Below, piece after piece: positions 8,501 through 15,805 of a stretch of 64,000 bases of DNA. Source of the stretch: Salinicoccus sediminis (GTDB taxonomy: Bacteria; Bacillota; Bacilli; Staphylococcales; Salinicoccaceae). Position 1 is the stretch's first letter; each line of letters starts with the position of its first letter. The stretch spans positions 124,001 to 188,000 of the forward strand of contig NZ_LAYZ01000001.1 of the NCBI RefSeq assembly GCF_000986795.1, in the 5' to 3' direction. Made by a program: the position numbers and the translations under genes. The notes under the pieces are model-generated. The model made no database searches and was not told the origin of the DNA. It saw nothing but the letters and a program-made list of their open reading frames with translations.

Positions 8501-8979
8501 TGGACTCCGGGACACTTAAAAGACATGCGGATGAGTTTCTTGAAAGGAATTTTGATATGCCGCTCGGCGTTCCTTTAAGAATTTCAAGCCGCATGAAATC
8601 AAGACTTGGTGCATTCCAAGTAAAGTACATACGAGGCGGGGATGTAAAAACAGAGATAGTGATGTCCCATGAATTCATTGTCCATAATTCGGAAGAAGCG
8701 ATCCTTGATGTCCTTTACCATGAATGTGTACATTATGCACTGTACACCCAGGATAAACCTTATAGGGATTCTGATGCCCTGTTCATCAGCACACTGGACA
8801 GGCTGGGGATCTCCAGGACGAGGACCTATGCCTATAAAGGCCGAAGCCACCTTTATGAATGCAGAAGATGCAGATACCGATTCAGTAAAAATATCAAGGG
8901 ATATGAAAAAAGGTATATTTGCAGGAAATGCAGGGGAAAGTTCAGCTATGTGGGTGAACTCTCACCGGAGCATCTATGA
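8500..8979 (+). CDS. SprT-family zinc metallopeptidase-like protein
   Basis: SprT-like proteins (relatives of the Spartan/SprT protease domain) pair a zinc-protease helix with a zinc ribbon. Seen here: HECVH at residues 74-78 and two CxxC pairs, Cys121/124 and Cys141/144, in a 159-residue protein, close to Bacillus YdcK-type SprT. The ATG overlaps the TGA of the previous gene, with AGAGGA upstream. The role is unclear in Firmicutes; DNA-protein crosslink repair is a family-level suggestion only. A terminator follows. Confidence 0.87.
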   Translation: MDSGTLKRHADEFLERNFDMPLGVPLRISSRMKSRLGAFQVKYIRGGDVKTEIVMSHEFIVHNSEEAILDVLYHECVHYALYTQDKPYRDSDALFISTLDRLGISRTRTYAYKGRSHLYECRRCRYRFSKNIKGYEKRYICRKCRGKFSYVGELSPEHL

Positions 8980-8995
8980 TATATTCTCCCGTCCA

Positions 8996-9033
8996 AACCG
9001 GAAACCGATTGAATATCGGATTTCGGTTTTTTT
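8996..9033 (+). terminator. Intrinsic terminator after sprT
   Basis: AACCGGAAACCGAT pairs with ATCGGATTTCGGTT (one mismatch, one wobble), then seven T. Confidence 0.85.
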
Positions 9034-9138
9034 AATGAGAATGAAAAAATTCATCTTTTAATGTCGTCTTTACCGCGGAAAAATGAAATAATGAATGTAA
9101 GGATGACATTTACACCTTATATACGAAAGGGGAAAACG

Positions 9139-10866
9139 ATGATGAAGCATCTGCTGAGTATGCTTTTTGCTCTGACAGCGGTTCTGATGCTGTCGCCGGA
9201 TGCTGATGCGAATGAGATCAGCAATTTGGAAATGGACATAGAAATCAATGAAGACGGTTCTGTAAGCGTGACTGAGACACGTGAGGCGAATATGACAGAA
9301 GGCACCGAAAATTACATGACCTTCAATGAAGAGGATATGGGTGAAGTTGAAATCACTGATTTTTCAGTTGAGGGCTATACCGAACAATCCGAGTGGGACC
9401 CGGATGCAAATCTGGAAGAAAAGGCCGGAAAATATGGGATGATCGATACAGAAGACGGCACCGAACTCGTGTGGGGCATCGGCGAGTATGGTGAGCAGAC
9501 ATACGTTGTGCATTACACCCTTGAAAATGTGGTACGGAACCTCGAGGACGGTCAGTCATTGTACTGGAACTTCGATACATTCAGTGATCTGCCAACAGAG
9601 AATTTCACCATGAATGTGACCTCGGACAACCCGTTCGGTGAAGAAATGCAGTTCTGGGGGTTCGGTTTTGAAGGTGATATCAGCCGGTCGGACGGTGGTA
9701 TTACGTGGGATGCCGAAGAGTCACTGACCGATGCGAATGATGCCGTATTGCTCATGCATTTTCCGCCGGGTACTTATGATACAGACGTGACTGATGACGG
9801 CACATTGGAAGAGGAGGCTGAAGCGGCGAAAGACGGTTCCATCTATGATGACGGCAGTATGAGCGGATGGGCAATCGGATCGATTGTCGGGGGCATGGTC
9901 GCCCTGGGGCTTGCAATGACACTCATCGCAAAGCGTTTTACTTCCAGGATGTCAAAAGCCGGTCATATCGATTCGGCAGCCGCTATCAAACGGAGGAATA
10001 AAGAAAACAAGACTGCGAATCCTCCACAAATTGACGATTATGCATCTGTTGCCTTTGCCCTCAAGCATCTTCAAATGGGAGGGTTCGAGGAAATATTCCA
10101 GGCTAGCTTGATGAAGTGGACGGATGAAGGGCGCATCACGATTGAAATCGACGGGAAGGACAGTAAAAAACTGGATAAGAGTAAATCTGAAATCATCATC
10201 CATGATTATCAAAAGGTTGAAACAGATAATTCAGAATCATTCAAAGAACTCAGTAAGAAATTGAAGGATATGGAACTTGGGGAAGATGGATACGAACCGA
10301 TTCTGTGGCGCATGCTTTTGGATGCAGCGGATGATGACGGCCATATCGATGAGAAAAGATTTACGAAATGGTCGAAGGAAAATGCGAAATCAGTCAGCAA
10401 AGTTGCAGATGAAGTGACGAAGTATTCCCTTGAGCGGCTGGAAGCGGAAGAATATTTTGAGTTTGATAAAGAGAAGATATTCGGTATTACAGTGCCAATC
10501 ACAATACCGACAGAAAAAGGGGAGAGCCTCCTGGATCACCTTGTCCAGTACAGGAATCATCTCAAAGAGAACTACAGCCATGTCCTTGAAGATGAAAACT
10601 ACAGACAGCATATGATCTGGAGTGTTCTCGCCGGCGAAGGTGAGGAAGTCAAGAAGCACCTGGCCAAACTCACCCCTGAAGGCAGTAGTGAAACATATCC
10701 GTCATACGTCCACTACTACTACGGGCCACACCTGGCAACCAAGAGCTGGTCGACAGGACTCGGTCAGGGCGGTTTCAACTCATCCGCAGCCTCCGGCAGT
10801 GGCGGCGCAACCGGCGCCGGCGGCGGAGCCGGAGCAGGCGGTGGAGGCGGCGGTGGTGCGAGGTAG
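9139..10866 (+). CDS. DUF2207 membrane protein with glycine-rich tail
   Basis: A 575-residue protein with an N-terminal signal peptide (about residues 1-25), an extracytoplasmic beta-rich DUF2207 domain (ITDFSVEG, VVHYTLENVV, LYWNF), one clear membrane span (GWAIGSIVGGMVALGLAMTL), a long hydrophilic cytoplasmic region and a low-complexity Gly/Ala/Ser tail ending GGGGGGGAR. DUF2207 proteins typically end in such a glycine run; many have additional central spans, which I do not see here. ATG 9139, after AAAGGGG, gives a clean signal peptide; the longer frame from 9061 would not. The function is unknown. It is monocistronic between two terminators. Confidence 0.85.
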   Translation: MMKHLLSMLFALTAVLMLSPDADANEISNLEMDIEINEDGSVSVTETREANMTEGTENYMTFNEEDMGEVEITDFSVEGYTEQSEWDPDANLEEKAGKYGMIDTEDGTELVWGIGEYGEQTYVVHYTLENVVRNLEDGQSLYWNFDTFSDLPTENFTMNVTSDNPFGEEMQFWGFGFEGDISRSDGGITWDAEESLTDANDAVLLMHFPPGTYDTDVTDDGTLEEEAEAAKDGSIYDDGSMSGWAIGSIVGGMVALGLAMTLIAKRFTSRMSKAGHIDSAAAIKRRNKENKTANPPQIDDYASVAFALKHLQMGGFEEIFQASLMKWTDEGRITIEIDGKDSKKLDKSKSEIIIHDYQKVETDNSESFKELSKKLKDMELGEDGYEPILWRMLLDAADDDGHIDEKRFTKWSKENAKSVSKVADEVTKYSLERLEAEEYFEFDKEKIFGITVPITIPTEKGESLLDHLVQYRNHLKENYSHVLEDENYRQHMIWSVLAGEGEEVKKHLAKLTPEGSSETYPSYVHYYYGPHLATKSWSTGLGQGGFNSSAASGSGGATGAGGGAGAGGGGGGGAR

Positions 10867-10900
10867 TGCCACCTGACTGATGAAGTATGAAGAGAGATGT

Positions 10901-10931
10901 AAAAAGCTCCGGGTATCCCCGGAGCTTTTTT
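10901..10931 (+). terminator. Intrinsic terminator after the DUF2207 gene
   Basis: AAAAAGCTCCGGG and CCCGGAGCTTTTT form a near-perfect stem around a TATC loop, with a T-run. Confidence 0.9.
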
Positions 10932-11134
10932 AATTTGCAGTAAAAGGAGGGATTAAAAATTAGACAATTATGCATGATTTTAATGATAATAATCCAGAAA
11001 CCAGGAATCTGTACTGTATTATTGAGCAGATTTCAATTAAACAGACAGTTAATAGACAAGTATCGCATTTTTGCATTTTTACATCAGTCGTAAAGATGGC
11101 TATGATGGCTATGAAATGATACGGAGGGGATAAT

Positions 11135-11851
11135 ATGCTGGCATTGATTTTAACCGGAGGCATAATTGCATCGTTCATATATGCAGCAACTTCTATGGAA
11201 AGCATTAGTTTCATGTATAGAAGGAGCCAGTGTGACAGATGTAATGGGAATTTAAGATGGCATCATTTGTTACCTGTAGTAAGCTTTCTACTATTGCAAG
11301 GAAGATGTAAATTTTGTAGAAAGAAAATAGATATCAGTTATCCATTATGTGAAATCATTGTAATCATTCTTTTTGTCCTGCCTTTATTTTTTGAACTGGG
11401 GCTTGCGGACTATACCTTATATTATCTGGTTGTTGCACTTTTGGTGCCTGTCTCTTTCCATGATTTTAATACATTGACCATACCGAATCATATGAATCTA
11501 CTCTTTCTGGTTACCGGTCTTTATTTGACGGAGCTGTATTATATAGAACCGATAAGGGACTTTTCCATCATCCTTCTTTTGCATCTTGTATATTCCCTTT
11601 TTTCCGAATCGATCGGTTACGGTGATATCAAATTGTTTACAGTGCTTACTCTGATCACTCCGGTAAATTTCTTCATTTATACAATACTGCTCACTTATAT
11701 AATTGGCGGTCTGTTTGTCATAGTGATCAATCTGTACAAAGAATATAAGAACGAAAAGATTCCCCTTGTCCCCTTCATCTCCACCGCCGCTGTTCTTTGC
11801 TTTTTCCTGTATGAAGAATTCAATCTTATTTATTATGGAGGTTTCCTATGA
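11135..11851 (+). CDS. comC: Prepilin peptidase ComC (A24 family)
   Basis: ComC is the membrane aspartyl peptidase that cleaves and methylates type IV-like prepilins of the competence pseudopilus. The 238-residue protein is strongly hydrophobic. It has the two CxxC zinc pairs of the N-terminal loop (Cys33/36, Cys58/61) and both catalytic aspartate motifs (SFHDFNTLTIPN and GYGDIKL). A good ribosome site (ACGGAGG) precedes it. It overlaps radC by four bases, matching the comC-radC neighbourhood of Bacillus. Base composition is more AT-rich than the flanking core genes. Confidence 0.9.
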   Translation: MLALILTGGIIASFIYAATSMESISFMYRRSQCDRCNGNLRWHHLLPVVSFLLLQGRCKFCRKKIDISYPLCEIIVIILFVLPLFFELGLADYTLYYLVVALLVPVSFHDFNTLTIPNHMNLLFLVTGLYLTELYYIEPIRDFSIILLLHLVYSLFSESIGYGDIKLFTVLTLITPVNFFIYTILLTYIIGGLFVIVINLYKEYKNEKIPLVPFISTAAVLCFFLYEEFNLIYYGGFL

Positions 11852-12531
11852 CAATGATGATTAAAGAAATGCACACAGCAGACAAACCGCGTGAGAGACT
11901 CATGACATACGGTGCGGATAACCTTACAAACCAGGAACTGCTTGCCATCATAATAAACACCGGAAGCAGAGATGAGTCCAGTATTACTGTTGCCAACAGG
12001 ATCATAAAAGACATGAAGTCCATCCGGGAGCTTCGTAATCTGACATATCAGGAGCTCATACAGTTAAAAGGCATCGGGGCTGCCAAAGCAATTACCATCC
12101 TCGCGGTTATAGAAATTGCGATAAGGATGCATACACACTCTCAGGAAGAGGATGTGTATATAAAGAGTCCGGAGGACGTATGCGATCTTCTCATGGAGAA
12201 ACTGAGGTACTATCAGCAGGAACATTTTGTTGTGTTATTCCTTTCCACAAAAAATATGATCATTCACCAGCAGACGATGTTCAAAGGATCATTGAACAGT
12301 TCCATTGTACACCCGAGGGAAATTTACAAAGAAGCGGTTAAGAGAAGTGCAGCAGCGATCATTTGCGTTCACAATCATCCAAGCGGGGACCCGTCCCCAT
12401 CAAGGGAGGATATTGAAGTAACTAAAAGGCTGCATGAATGCGGGGATATCATCGGTGTTGATTTCCTGGACCATATAATCATAGGGTCGGGGAAGTATAT
12501 CAGTCTAAAGGAAATGAATTACATAAAATAG
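11848..12531 (+). CDS. radC: RadC/JAB-domain protein
   Basis: A 227-residue RadC-family protein: an N-terminal helix-hairpin-helix region (LTNQELLAIII, LKGIGAAKA) and a C-terminal JAB metal-binding domain with HNHPSGDPSPS and a following Asp. Despite the name, a DNA-repair role has not held up; members may act in recombination or transformation, which fits the translational overlap with comC. The start ATGACAATG overlaps the comC stop. Confidence 0.92.
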   Translation: MTMMIKEMHTADKPRERLMTYGADNLTNQELLAIIINTGSRDESSITVANRIIKDMKSIRELRNLTYQELIQLKGIGAAKAITILAVIEIAIRMHTHSQEEDVYIKSPEDVCDLLMEKLRYYQQEHFVVLFLSTKNMIIHQQTMFKGSLNSSIVHPREIYKEAVKRSAAAIICVHNHPSGDPSPSREDIEVTKRLHECGDIIGVDFLDHIIIGSGKYISLKEMNYIK

Positions 12532-12542
12532 GGGGCACGCAC

Positions 12543-12905
12543 ATGGGACTGGATATGTATATTTATCTTGAGGACAAGGAAACGAAAGAGGTTATTGAAT
12601 ACAGCTATTACAGGAAGTTCAATGCACTGCAGGGTTATTTCGTTAAACAATACGAGCTTGAAAACTGTGGTAAAGTACAACTGACTTATGAGATGATTAA
12701 TGATATATATTTGATGCTGAACGAAATACGCCATAATCCCGAAAAAGCGCATCTTCTCATGCCGACATTCCCCGGACCGTTTTTTGGTTCTTATAAGTAT
12801 GATCAGATCTATCATGCATATGTCCATCAGGCGGCGGGTGATTTCTACCATGCAAAATTTCTGGACTACGAGAAATACAATCTGTATTTCTCTTCTGACT
12901 GGTAG
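12543..12905 (+). CDS. Small conserved protein of the MGLDMYL type, function unknown
   Basis: A 120-residue, aromatic-rich soluble protein starting MGLDMYIYLED, with YYRKFNALQGYFV and an invariant-looking NCGKV. I recognise this start and the Y-R-K-x-N-A pattern from small proteins of unknown function common in phages and some bacteria. AGGGGG lies just upstream and the gene follows radC by 11 bases, so it is likely translated in the same unit. No catalytic motif is evident, so no function is proposed. Confidence 0.72.
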   Translation: MGLDMYIYLEDKETKEVIEYSYYRKFNALQGYFVKQYELENCGKVQLTYEMINDIYLMLNEIRHNPEKAHLLMPTFPGPFFGSYKYDQIYHAYVHQAAGDFYHAKFLDYEKYNLYFSSDW

Positions 12906-12993
12906 GATATCTGGATATCCCTCGCATTCCTTATACCAGTATTGTTATACTTACTTTTCAAATAATAATTTTTACAATTGAAAGGAAGTTCCT

Positions 12994-13608
12994 ATGTTTA
13001 AGAAAATGGCTTCGGATGCTCTCGGCTTGTCTGATATCGGCAAGATCATTGACCCGGTTGATTTTGACAAAACGGATGCGGATGATTATGTAAGACATGA
13101 AGATGATGAAAAGATTTATTTCCTGATCAAAACTAAAATGGATGAGTACTGCTTCACCAACCTGGCGATCATTCATGTGGATGGTGAGAAGGCGACTTCT
13201 TCAAAGCGTACACTGAAACGTTATCCTTATACTCAATATGAAGTGAATAATGTACTGCTTGAAACAGCGGGGACGATTGATATCGACATTCAGATCAAGT
13301 TCAACATGGGCAATGTGCCGTTTGTGATTGATGTTCAAAAGAATGAAATCGATCGTCTGAAAGATCTGTACAAAGCACTGCTCTTCATCTCTGAACAGGC
13401 ATATGAAAACAAAATCGTCGGCAGACATGCTGAACAGAGTCTGGACAAGGCGGTGCAGATTCTTCAGAATTCACGTCTCGGCGAGGGTGATACTGCTAAT
13501 CAGTACAAGGCTCTGACTGAGTTTAGCTTCGATTGGTACAAAGAGACTTATGAACAGTATCAAAAACAGGATTATGGTGAAATCTACGAAAGATATATCA
13601 ATAACTAA
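12994..13608 (+). CDS. Bacterial PH-domain protein (YvbH type)
   Basis: A 204-residue soluble protein. Residues about 1-120 match the bacterial pleckstrin-homology domain (bPH_1): YFLIKTKMDEYCFTNLAIIHVDGE, SSKRTLKRYPY, GTIDIDIQIKFNMG. The C-terminal helical part (ALTEFSFDWYKETYEQY) matches the YvbH extension that forms oligomers. Members have a structural fold but no agreed function; ring-shaped oligomers are known for the family. It has a good ribosome site (AAAGGAAG) and is probably cotranscribed with or just downstream of radC. Confidence 0.85.
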   Translation: MFKKMASDALGLSDIGKIIDPVDFDKTDADDYVRHEDDEKIYFLIKTKMDEYCFTNLAIIHVDGEKATSSKRTLKRYPYTQYEVNNVLLETAGTIDIDIQIKFNMGNVPFVIDVQKNEIDRLKDLYKALLFISEQAYENKIVGRHAEQSLDKAVQILQNSRLGEGDTANQYKALTEFSFDWYKETYEQYQKQDYGEIYERYINN

Positions 13609-13622
13609 AAACGAACAGAAGG

Positions 13623-13660
13623 GGCAGCAGGTCTATTTCATAATGGATCTGCTGTCTTTT
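13623..13660 (+). terminator. Probable terminator after the PH-domain gene
   Basis: GGCAGCAGGTC pairs with GATCTGCTGTC (two G-U), then CTTTTAT. The T-run is short, so confidence is moderate. Confidence 0.55.
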
Positions 13661-13697
13661 ATATTCCGGTAAAACGATATTGGAGCAAGTTGAAATT

Positions 13698-13728
13698 TTG
13701 ACTTTGAGTCCACTTGAAGGTATATGAT
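13698..13728 (+). promoter_or_regulatory. Orphan MerR-type promoter with 19-bp spacer
   Basis: TTGACT (13698-13703) and TATGAT (13723-13728) are separated by 19 bases, the abnormal spacing used by MerR-family activators. The spacer holds an imperfect dyad, ACTTTGAGT..ACTTGAAGGT (13701-13721). No MerR gene is adjacent and no credible coding frame follows in the next 300 bases. Confidence 0.6.
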
Positions 13729-14040
13729 AAGTATATGAAATCATAAAATGCCATAGGATATATGACATCCTGCCCGGGCCTGGTCATCTGCAATTGAAAG
13801 TGATTTGTTTGAACGGCTGGAGTTCAATGTGTTTCAGTCTTTGGGAGGGGGAGCGTCTCATCCAGTTGTTATACGTGTATAAAGTCCTTATATCGGTGTG
13901 TTCAACGAATGACTCATCCAGTATATCTCGATGTTTAAACAGGGGCAGTACAATTCTTATACGGAAAGAACTATTGATTGATCAGCGGGGGAGGGATAAT
14001 CAACTGGTCCATGGTTCAATCATATGTATTTGTAACGTTC
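13729..14040. other. Gene-free stretch downstream of the MerR-type promoter
   Basis: About 310 bases. Short frames exist (for example 13794-14099) but lack ribosome sites and cut across the terminator of the next gene, so I do not call them. The stretch may be the remains of a gene once driven by the MerR-type promoter, or an untranslated RNA. I see no tRNA, repeat or insertion-sequence end. Confidence 0.4.
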
Positions 14041-14075
14041 AAAAGCGGGTACCGGAATCTGTCCGGTACCCGCTT
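14041..14075 (-). terminator. Intrinsic terminator of the VOC gene (reverse strand)
   Basis: AAGCGGGTACCGGA and TCCGGTACCCGCTT form a perfect 14-bp stem. The T-run is on the reverse strand (AAAA at 14041-14044 as given), so it serves the reverse-strand gene ending at 14092. Confidence 0.88.
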
Positions 14076-14091
14076 AGTGTTAAATTCATCG

Positions 14092-14466
14092 CTACATGAC
14101 AATCACATTGTATTTGTGACCATCCAGGTCAGTAAACAGGCAACCGTAGTAGCCTCTGATTTCAGCAGGACCGTTCAGCACCCGGCCGCCGTTCAGTGTA
14201 ATCTTTCTACTAAGATCATCGACCTCTTCATTCGTCTCCATGCTGAATGAGACTATGAATTCGTTGCCGGCTTTAGTATCAGTAAGTTCTCCGCCCATGG
14301 AGGACTGGAGGACATCTTCCCTGAAAAGCAGTATCGGTTGCTCACCCGCCATAACTTGCGCGAGGGTTTCATCTTCACCTGCATTTACCTCAAAGCCTAT
14401 TTGTTTGAAGAAATCCATGGAGGCCTGCACGTCTTTGACAGGAATGTTCAGCCAGTATGATTTCAT
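14092..14466 (-). CDS. VOC-family (glyoxalase/bleomycin-resistance fold) protein
   Basis: A 124-residue vicinal-oxygen-chelate protein with two beta-alpha-beta-beta-beta modules: YWLNIPVKDVQASMDFFKQIGFEV at the start, and GYYGCLFTDLDGHKYNVI at the end, the usual C-terminal metal-ligand region. The family includes glyoxalase, dioxygenases and antibiotic-binding proteins; this short extradiol-like type is often annotated only by fold. It stands alone on the reverse strand with its own terminator. The substrate is unknown. Confidence 0.82.
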   Translation of the reverse strand: MKSYWLNIPVKDVQASMDFFKQIGFEVNAGEDETLAQVMAGEQPILLFREDVLQSSMGGELTDTKAGNEFIVSFSMETNEEVDDLSRKITLNGGRVLNGPAEIRGYYGCLFTDLDGHKYNVIVM

Positions 14467-14627
14467 ATTTTCCCCCCGTTAACCATCTAACAAAAATCGA
14501 TGCAGAAAAATCTATAGTATGTCACCAGAAATGTAAAAAGTAACTTTTTATTTATTATATATGAAATGTTAACGAAAGTAAATTGAGTGTTGTTTTTTAA
14601 ATATATATAGTGTTTTTTCACTATTAT

Positions 14628-15248
14628 CTAATAGGCTATGCCCACCCGCGATTTTACATAACTGTCATCTTCGATCTGCCTGAATGCAAATTCCGCGGTA
14701 TCCGGTACAGAAATGCTTTTTCCATTTTCAGGCAGGAAATTGCGTTCTACCCGATATTTTCCGGTATATTCACCATCAGGAAGATACGTGGGACAGACAA
14801 TTGTCCAATCGAGTCCTGAACTTTCAAGCAGTTCATAGACTTTGTGGTGCTCGCGTGCGGCTCTTGTGGTCCTGCGCCTTGATTCACTGGATTGGTAGCG
14901 CAGTTTCCCCGGTTCGGCACGGCTCTCGAGTATTCCAGCTGTGCCGATTGTTATGATGCGTTCCACTCCTTCCTGCTGCATGGCTTCGAGGATGAGCGGC
15001 ATGCTCTCGGACAGGGTGGTTCCGCCGTCTGTACCAAGGGCGCTGATTACCAGATCGGCGCCCTCTATCGCTTCCCTGATGCTTTCTCTATTCAGGACAT
15101 TGCCCGGGGTGATGTCCAGTTTTTCATCGTAGATTCCGATCTTATCCGTATTGCGGACGAGGGCGTTGACGTGGTGTCCGCCTTCCAGTGCATGATTCAG
15201 TATGTGGCTTCCGACGCGTCCGGTGGCGCCGAGCAACAGTATTTTCAT
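14628..15248 (-). CDS. NAD(P)H-binding Rossmann protein (NmrA/YwnB-like)
   Basis: A 206-residue atypical short-chain dehydrogenase of the NAD(P)H-binding type. The nucleotide motif GATGRVG is at residues 7-13, with VISALGTDGG, then VERIITIGTAGIL, and a WTIVCPTYLPDG segment typical of flavin-reductase/biliverdin-reductase-like and NmrA-like proteins. The classic YxxxK catalytic pair is absent, as usual in this subgroup. AAGGAGC precedes the ATG on the reverse strand. It is transcribed away from the structured RNA region. Its role, redox sensing or a reductase, cannot be fixed. Confidence 0.82.
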   Translation of the reverse strand: MKILLLGATGRVGSHILNHALEGGHHVNALVRNTDKIGIYDEKLDITPGNVLNRESIREAIEGADLVISALGTDGGTTLSESMPLILEAMQQEGVERIITIGTAGILESRAEPGKLRYQSSESRRRTTRAAREHHKVYELLESSGLDWTIVCPTYLPDGEYTGKYRVERNFLPENGKSISVPDTAEFAFRQIEDDSYVKSRVGIAY

Positions 15249-15371
15249 TTTGGATGCTCCTTCGCTTTTACTGTCATTGTAATATAAATGATCTTGCAGT
15301 GTTAAAAGAGGCGGTTTGATCAGGTTTTATATTACAGGAGTATTACATCACCGTAACATTTGTAAAATGTG

Positions 15372-15400
15372 TTGATAACCGAAAATTATTACGATATGAT
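15372..15400 (+). promoter_or_regulatory. Sigma-A promoter of structured RNA copy A
   Basis: TTGATA (15372-15377) and TATGAT (15395-15400) with an exact 17-base spacer; the predicted start is about 15407. Confidence 0.72.
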
Positions 15401-15406
15401 GAACAT

Positions 15407-15586
15407 GTCTTAAAAATAACATATAAAGGAGGACAACCTGATGTTTAACTCAGCTCAAGTTATATACAGCAAACTTCATAATGGTGCCTCCTTTGATAGA
15501 GCCTGATTATTCATCATAACCTGCTCTAGATATCATATATATTATTATCTTATCTGTGATAGGGAGGCCCAGGCCTCCCTATTTTT
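15407..15586 (+). ncRNA. Structured RNA of an unrecognised two-copy family, copy A
   Basis: About 180 nt from the promoter at 15372 to an intrinsic terminator. Helix 1 pairs AAAGGAGG (15425-15432) with CCTCCTTT (15487-15494), extended by ACC/GGT. Helix 2 pairs TAGAGC (15497-15502) with GCTCTA (15523-15528). A 33-nt AU-rich segment at 15525-15557 is identical to copy B (23275-23307). The terminator stem is ATAGGGAGGCC/GGCCTCCCTAT (15559-15582) plus T-run. Helices 1, 2 and 3 all show compensatory changes against copy B. A second terminator follows at 15599. It could be a small regulatory RNA or a leader; it does not match RNAs I know (6S, tmRNA, SRP, RNase P, RsaE). Confidence 0.7.
15441..15506 (+). 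CDS. Possible 21-codon small ORF inside structured RNA copy A
   Basis: ATG 15441 lies eight bases after a textbook Shine-Dalgarno, AAAGGAGG (15425-15432). The frame encodes 21 residues (MFNSAQVIYSK at the start, SFDRA at the end) and stops at 15504-15506 inside helix 2. The Shine-Dalgarno is paired in helix 1, so translation would have to open the structure. Copy B has no equivalent ATG, so the frame is not conserved between the copies. It may be a leader peptide or a small protein; a chance frame is possible. Confidence 0.4.
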   Translation: MFNSAQVIYSKLHNGASFDRA

Positions 15587-15598
15587 ATGCAAATTTTC

Positions 15599-15629
15599 AG
15601 TGTGCACAAAAATGGTGCGCACTTTTTTT
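15599..15629 (+). terminator. Second, tandem terminator after structured RNA copy A
   Basis: AGTGTGCA (15599-15606) pairs with TGCGCACT (15616-15623) with one wobble, followed by seven T. It lies only 13 bases after the previous T-run, a double stop that isolates copy A from the exporter operon. Confidence 0.75.
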
Positions 15630-15674
15630 GTTGTTATTTTTAAGAAAATTCTGAAATAAAGGGGTTAACGTATT

Positions 15675-15770
15675 ATGCTGACATCTGAAATTAAAAGGCA
15701 CTTGAACATTCATCTGAAGTGTACGCGGCAACTAAGAACGCCAAGGGGTTTTATCGGGGGTAACTGTTGA
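15675..15770 (+). other. Probable leader ORF and hairpin leader of the drug-exporter operon
   Basis: A 31-codon frame starts at ATG 15675, ten bases after AAAGGGG, and stops at 15768-15770, 35 bases before the exporter gene. The sequence around it can fold into small hairpins: CACTT/AAGTG, TTATC/GATAA, and CCCTG/CAGGG, the last covering the exporter Shine-Dalgarno region. The Bacillus bmrCD operon is known to use an upstream leader ORF (bmrB) for ribosome-mediated attenuation. A similar antibiotic-induced switch is inferred here; there is no direct proof that the ORF is translated. Confidence 0.4.
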
Positions 15771-15805
15771 TAAAGGCCCTGGTTATGGGACAGGGTGGTT
15801 AAATC

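Noticed and set aside
10932-11134. Possible riboswitch upstream of comC
   Set aside because: AT-rich stretch with no stable long helices or recognised aptamer motifs.
13794-14250. Overlapping short forward frames between the PH-domain gene and the VOC gene
   Set aside because: No ribosome sites, no recognisable protein pattern, and they run across a perfect terminator and antisense to the VOC gene.
15525-15557. Mobile-element or insertion-sequence border as an explanation for the repeated 33-nt block
   Set aside because: The repeat lies between covarying helices and an individual terminator in each copy, with no transposase or terminal inverted repeats; a duplicated RNA gene fits better.
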